A stretch of 5,449 nt of DNA from Archangiaceae bacterium (lineage in GTDB: Bacteria > Myxococcota > Myxococcia > Myxococcales > Myxococcaceae), in the NCBI GenBank assembly GCA_023248915.1, contig JAHFDQ010000438.1, positions 1 through 5,449 on the forward strand, read 5' to 3'. Positions 4,619 to 5,449 of this stretch are shown here, piece after piece. Under the pieces are notes generated by a model. The model searched no databases, was not told where the DNA came from, and saw nothing but the letters and a program-made list of their open reading frames with translations. Positions within the stretch are counted from its first letter, which is position 1. Each line of letters starts with the position of its first letter. A program made the position numbers and the translations under genes.

Positions 4619-5449
4619 ATGCCGCACGCGAACCGACGCCTTGCGTTGCAGACCGTTCTCGTCCTCTTGGCGCTCGTTGCTCCGACGAGCCGCGCCGCGA
4701 CCAGCCTGACCGGCTTTCCGAAGCGCACCGGCAAGCCCATCGCGCGCTCTGCGGTGGCGGCCGACCTCTCGGGCAACGGCGACCACGCCCTGGTGGCGGT
4801 GGCGGGCGACCGGCTGGTGGCCTACGGCACCGACGGCCAGGCGCTGGCCGGCTTTCCTATTTCCCTCGGCTCGAAGGACCAGGCCGTCGGCGACCCCGCC
4901 GCCGCCGACATGGACGGCGACCACAAGGCCGAGGTCGCGGTGGCCACCGCCTCGGGCAAAGTCTTCCTCATCTCGGGCGGAGCGGTGGCGCCGGGCTTCC
5001 CGGTCAAGCTCGAGGCGGGGTGCGCCGCGGGCCCGTCGTTCGCCGACGTCGACGGGGACGGCAAGCCCGAGCTGCTGGTGGGCGACAAGGGCGGCCGGCT
5101 GCACGCCTTGAAGAAGACCGGCAAGCCGGCGCCGGGCTTTCCGCTCACGCTGGGCGGAGTCTTGAGCTCGAGCGTCAGCGTCGGAGTATTGAAGGGCGAC
5201 CTGGCGCTGGCGGTGGGCACCGAAGAGGGCACCGTGCACGTCGTCGACCTGCACGGCAAGTCGCTGCCCGGCTTTCCGCTGGCGGCCCACTTCGCGGTGG
5301 CCGGCGCGCCCGCGTTCGGCGACCTGGACGACGACGGCCGAATCGACCTGGCGGTGGCCTCGAAGGACTTCAACCTCTACGCCGTGGACGAGGACGGCCA
5401 GAAGCTGCGCGGCTTCCCGGTAGTGGCGGGCTTCGCCATCGACGGGGCG
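4619..5449 (+). CDS. Secreted FG-GAP/VCBS-type beta-propeller protein (partial, C-terminus beyond window)
   Basis: The first 277 codons are in the window and the frame is still open at its end. A signal peptide (MPHANRRLALQTVLVLLALVAPTSRA) sends it out of the cytoplasm. After it come repeats of about 47 residues, each with a GFP tripeptide (32, 78, 126, 173, 218, 265) that marks 'G(F)P' edge strands of integrin-like propeller blades. Calcium-type FG-GAP loops follow: DMDGDHKAE (97-105), DVDGDGKPE (143-151), DLDDDGRID (235-243) and a weaker DLSGNGDH (49-56); the blade between 173 and 218 has VLKGDLALAVG instead and has lost the loop. Such propellers serve in adhesion, ligand binding or as cell-surface or secreted proteins; the ligand is unknown. 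ATG 4619 is the only possible start, since TAA at 4607-4609 is in frame just upstream. No Shine-Dalgarno is seen. It is divergent from the pilin set and may be linked to it. Confidence 0.88.
   Translation, partial: MPHANRRLALQTVLVLLALVAPTSRAATSLTGFPKRTGKPIARSAVAADLSGNGDHALVAVAGDRLVAYGTDGQALAGFPISLGSKDQAVGDPAAADMDGDHKAEVAVATASGKVFLISGGAVAPGFPVKLEAGCAAGPSFADVDGDGKPELLVGDKGGRLHALKKTGKPAPGFPLTLGGVLSSSVSVGVLKGDLALAVGTEEGTVHVVDLHGKSLPGFPLAAHFAVAGAPAFGDLDDDGRIDLAVASKDFNLYAVDEDGQKLRGFPVVAGFAIDGA
4712..5419 (+). repeat. Tandem ~47-residue propeller repeats inside the FG-GAP gene
   Basis: Six GFP tripeptides spaced 46, 48, 47, 45 and 47 residues apart define five full repeats. The usual context is (A/P/R)GFP(I/V/L), preceded by a short 'DxDG(K/Q)' or 'TGKP' turn. 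Repeats are similar at protein level but diverged in DNA, so this is an old domain array rather than a recent duplication. Confidence 0.8.

Noticed and set aside
4523..5290. Minus-strand extension of the 150-residue gene across the propeller gene
   Set aside because: It is antisense to the FG-GAP repeats; its peptide is Arg/Gly/Ala-rich and repeats only because the propeller does.
1..5449. tRNA, rRNA, CRISPR, insertion sequence or intrinsic terminator
   Set aside because: I saw no cloverleaf, regularly spaced direct repeats, transposase-like frame or GC hairpin followed by a T-run on either strand.

Overview
This is a GC-rich window with the codon bias of a high-GC bacterium: third positions are almost always G or C, there are frequent GTG starts, and long open frames run antisense to real genes. 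The gene content is a type IV pilin-like protein, GspF-like membrane proteins, an Omp85-like outer-membrane barrel and a secreted FG-GAP propeller. It suggests a Gram-negative of the Myxococcota (former Deltaproteobacteria) type. The organism is inferred; nothing in the window names it.

Layout: bases 1-4522 are a compact minus-strand gene set read right to left. It starts with a 150-residue unrecognised protein rich in Cys (4070-4522). After a 27-base gap comes an Omp85/BamA-like barrel with a POTRA-like N-terminus (2336-4042). After a 68-base gap comes a type IV pilin-like protein with a perfect GFTLIE processing site (1830-2267). Next are two successive compact GspF/PilC-like inner-membrane proteins (949-1833 and 116-952), and then the first 39 codons of an unrecognised gene (1-119). 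The last three junctions are 4-base start/stop overlaps (GTGA, GTGA, ATGA), so at least the pilin and the three genes after it are probably translated as a coupled unit. A 96-base divergent region (4523-4618) separates this set from a plus-strand gene that runs off the right end (4619-5449). That gene encodes a signal-peptide-bearing beta-propeller with about 47-residue repeats marked by GFP tripeptides and FG-GAP calcium loops.

How it may work together (inference): the pilin and the two GspF-like proteins look like the pseudopilus/pilus and inner-membrane platform parts of a type IV filament machine. The Omp85-like protein would act in the outer membrane of the same envelope. No ATPase, secretin, prepilin peptidase or alignment-complex gene is visible, so the system is either incomplete in this window or borrows parts from elsewhere. 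The most unusual points are the pairing of two divergent, short GspF-like proteins with a single pilin and an Omp85-like barrel, the nested inverted repeats that bury the first gene's ribosome binding site, and a sigma-54-like element placed so close to the propeller gene that its message would be almost leaderless.
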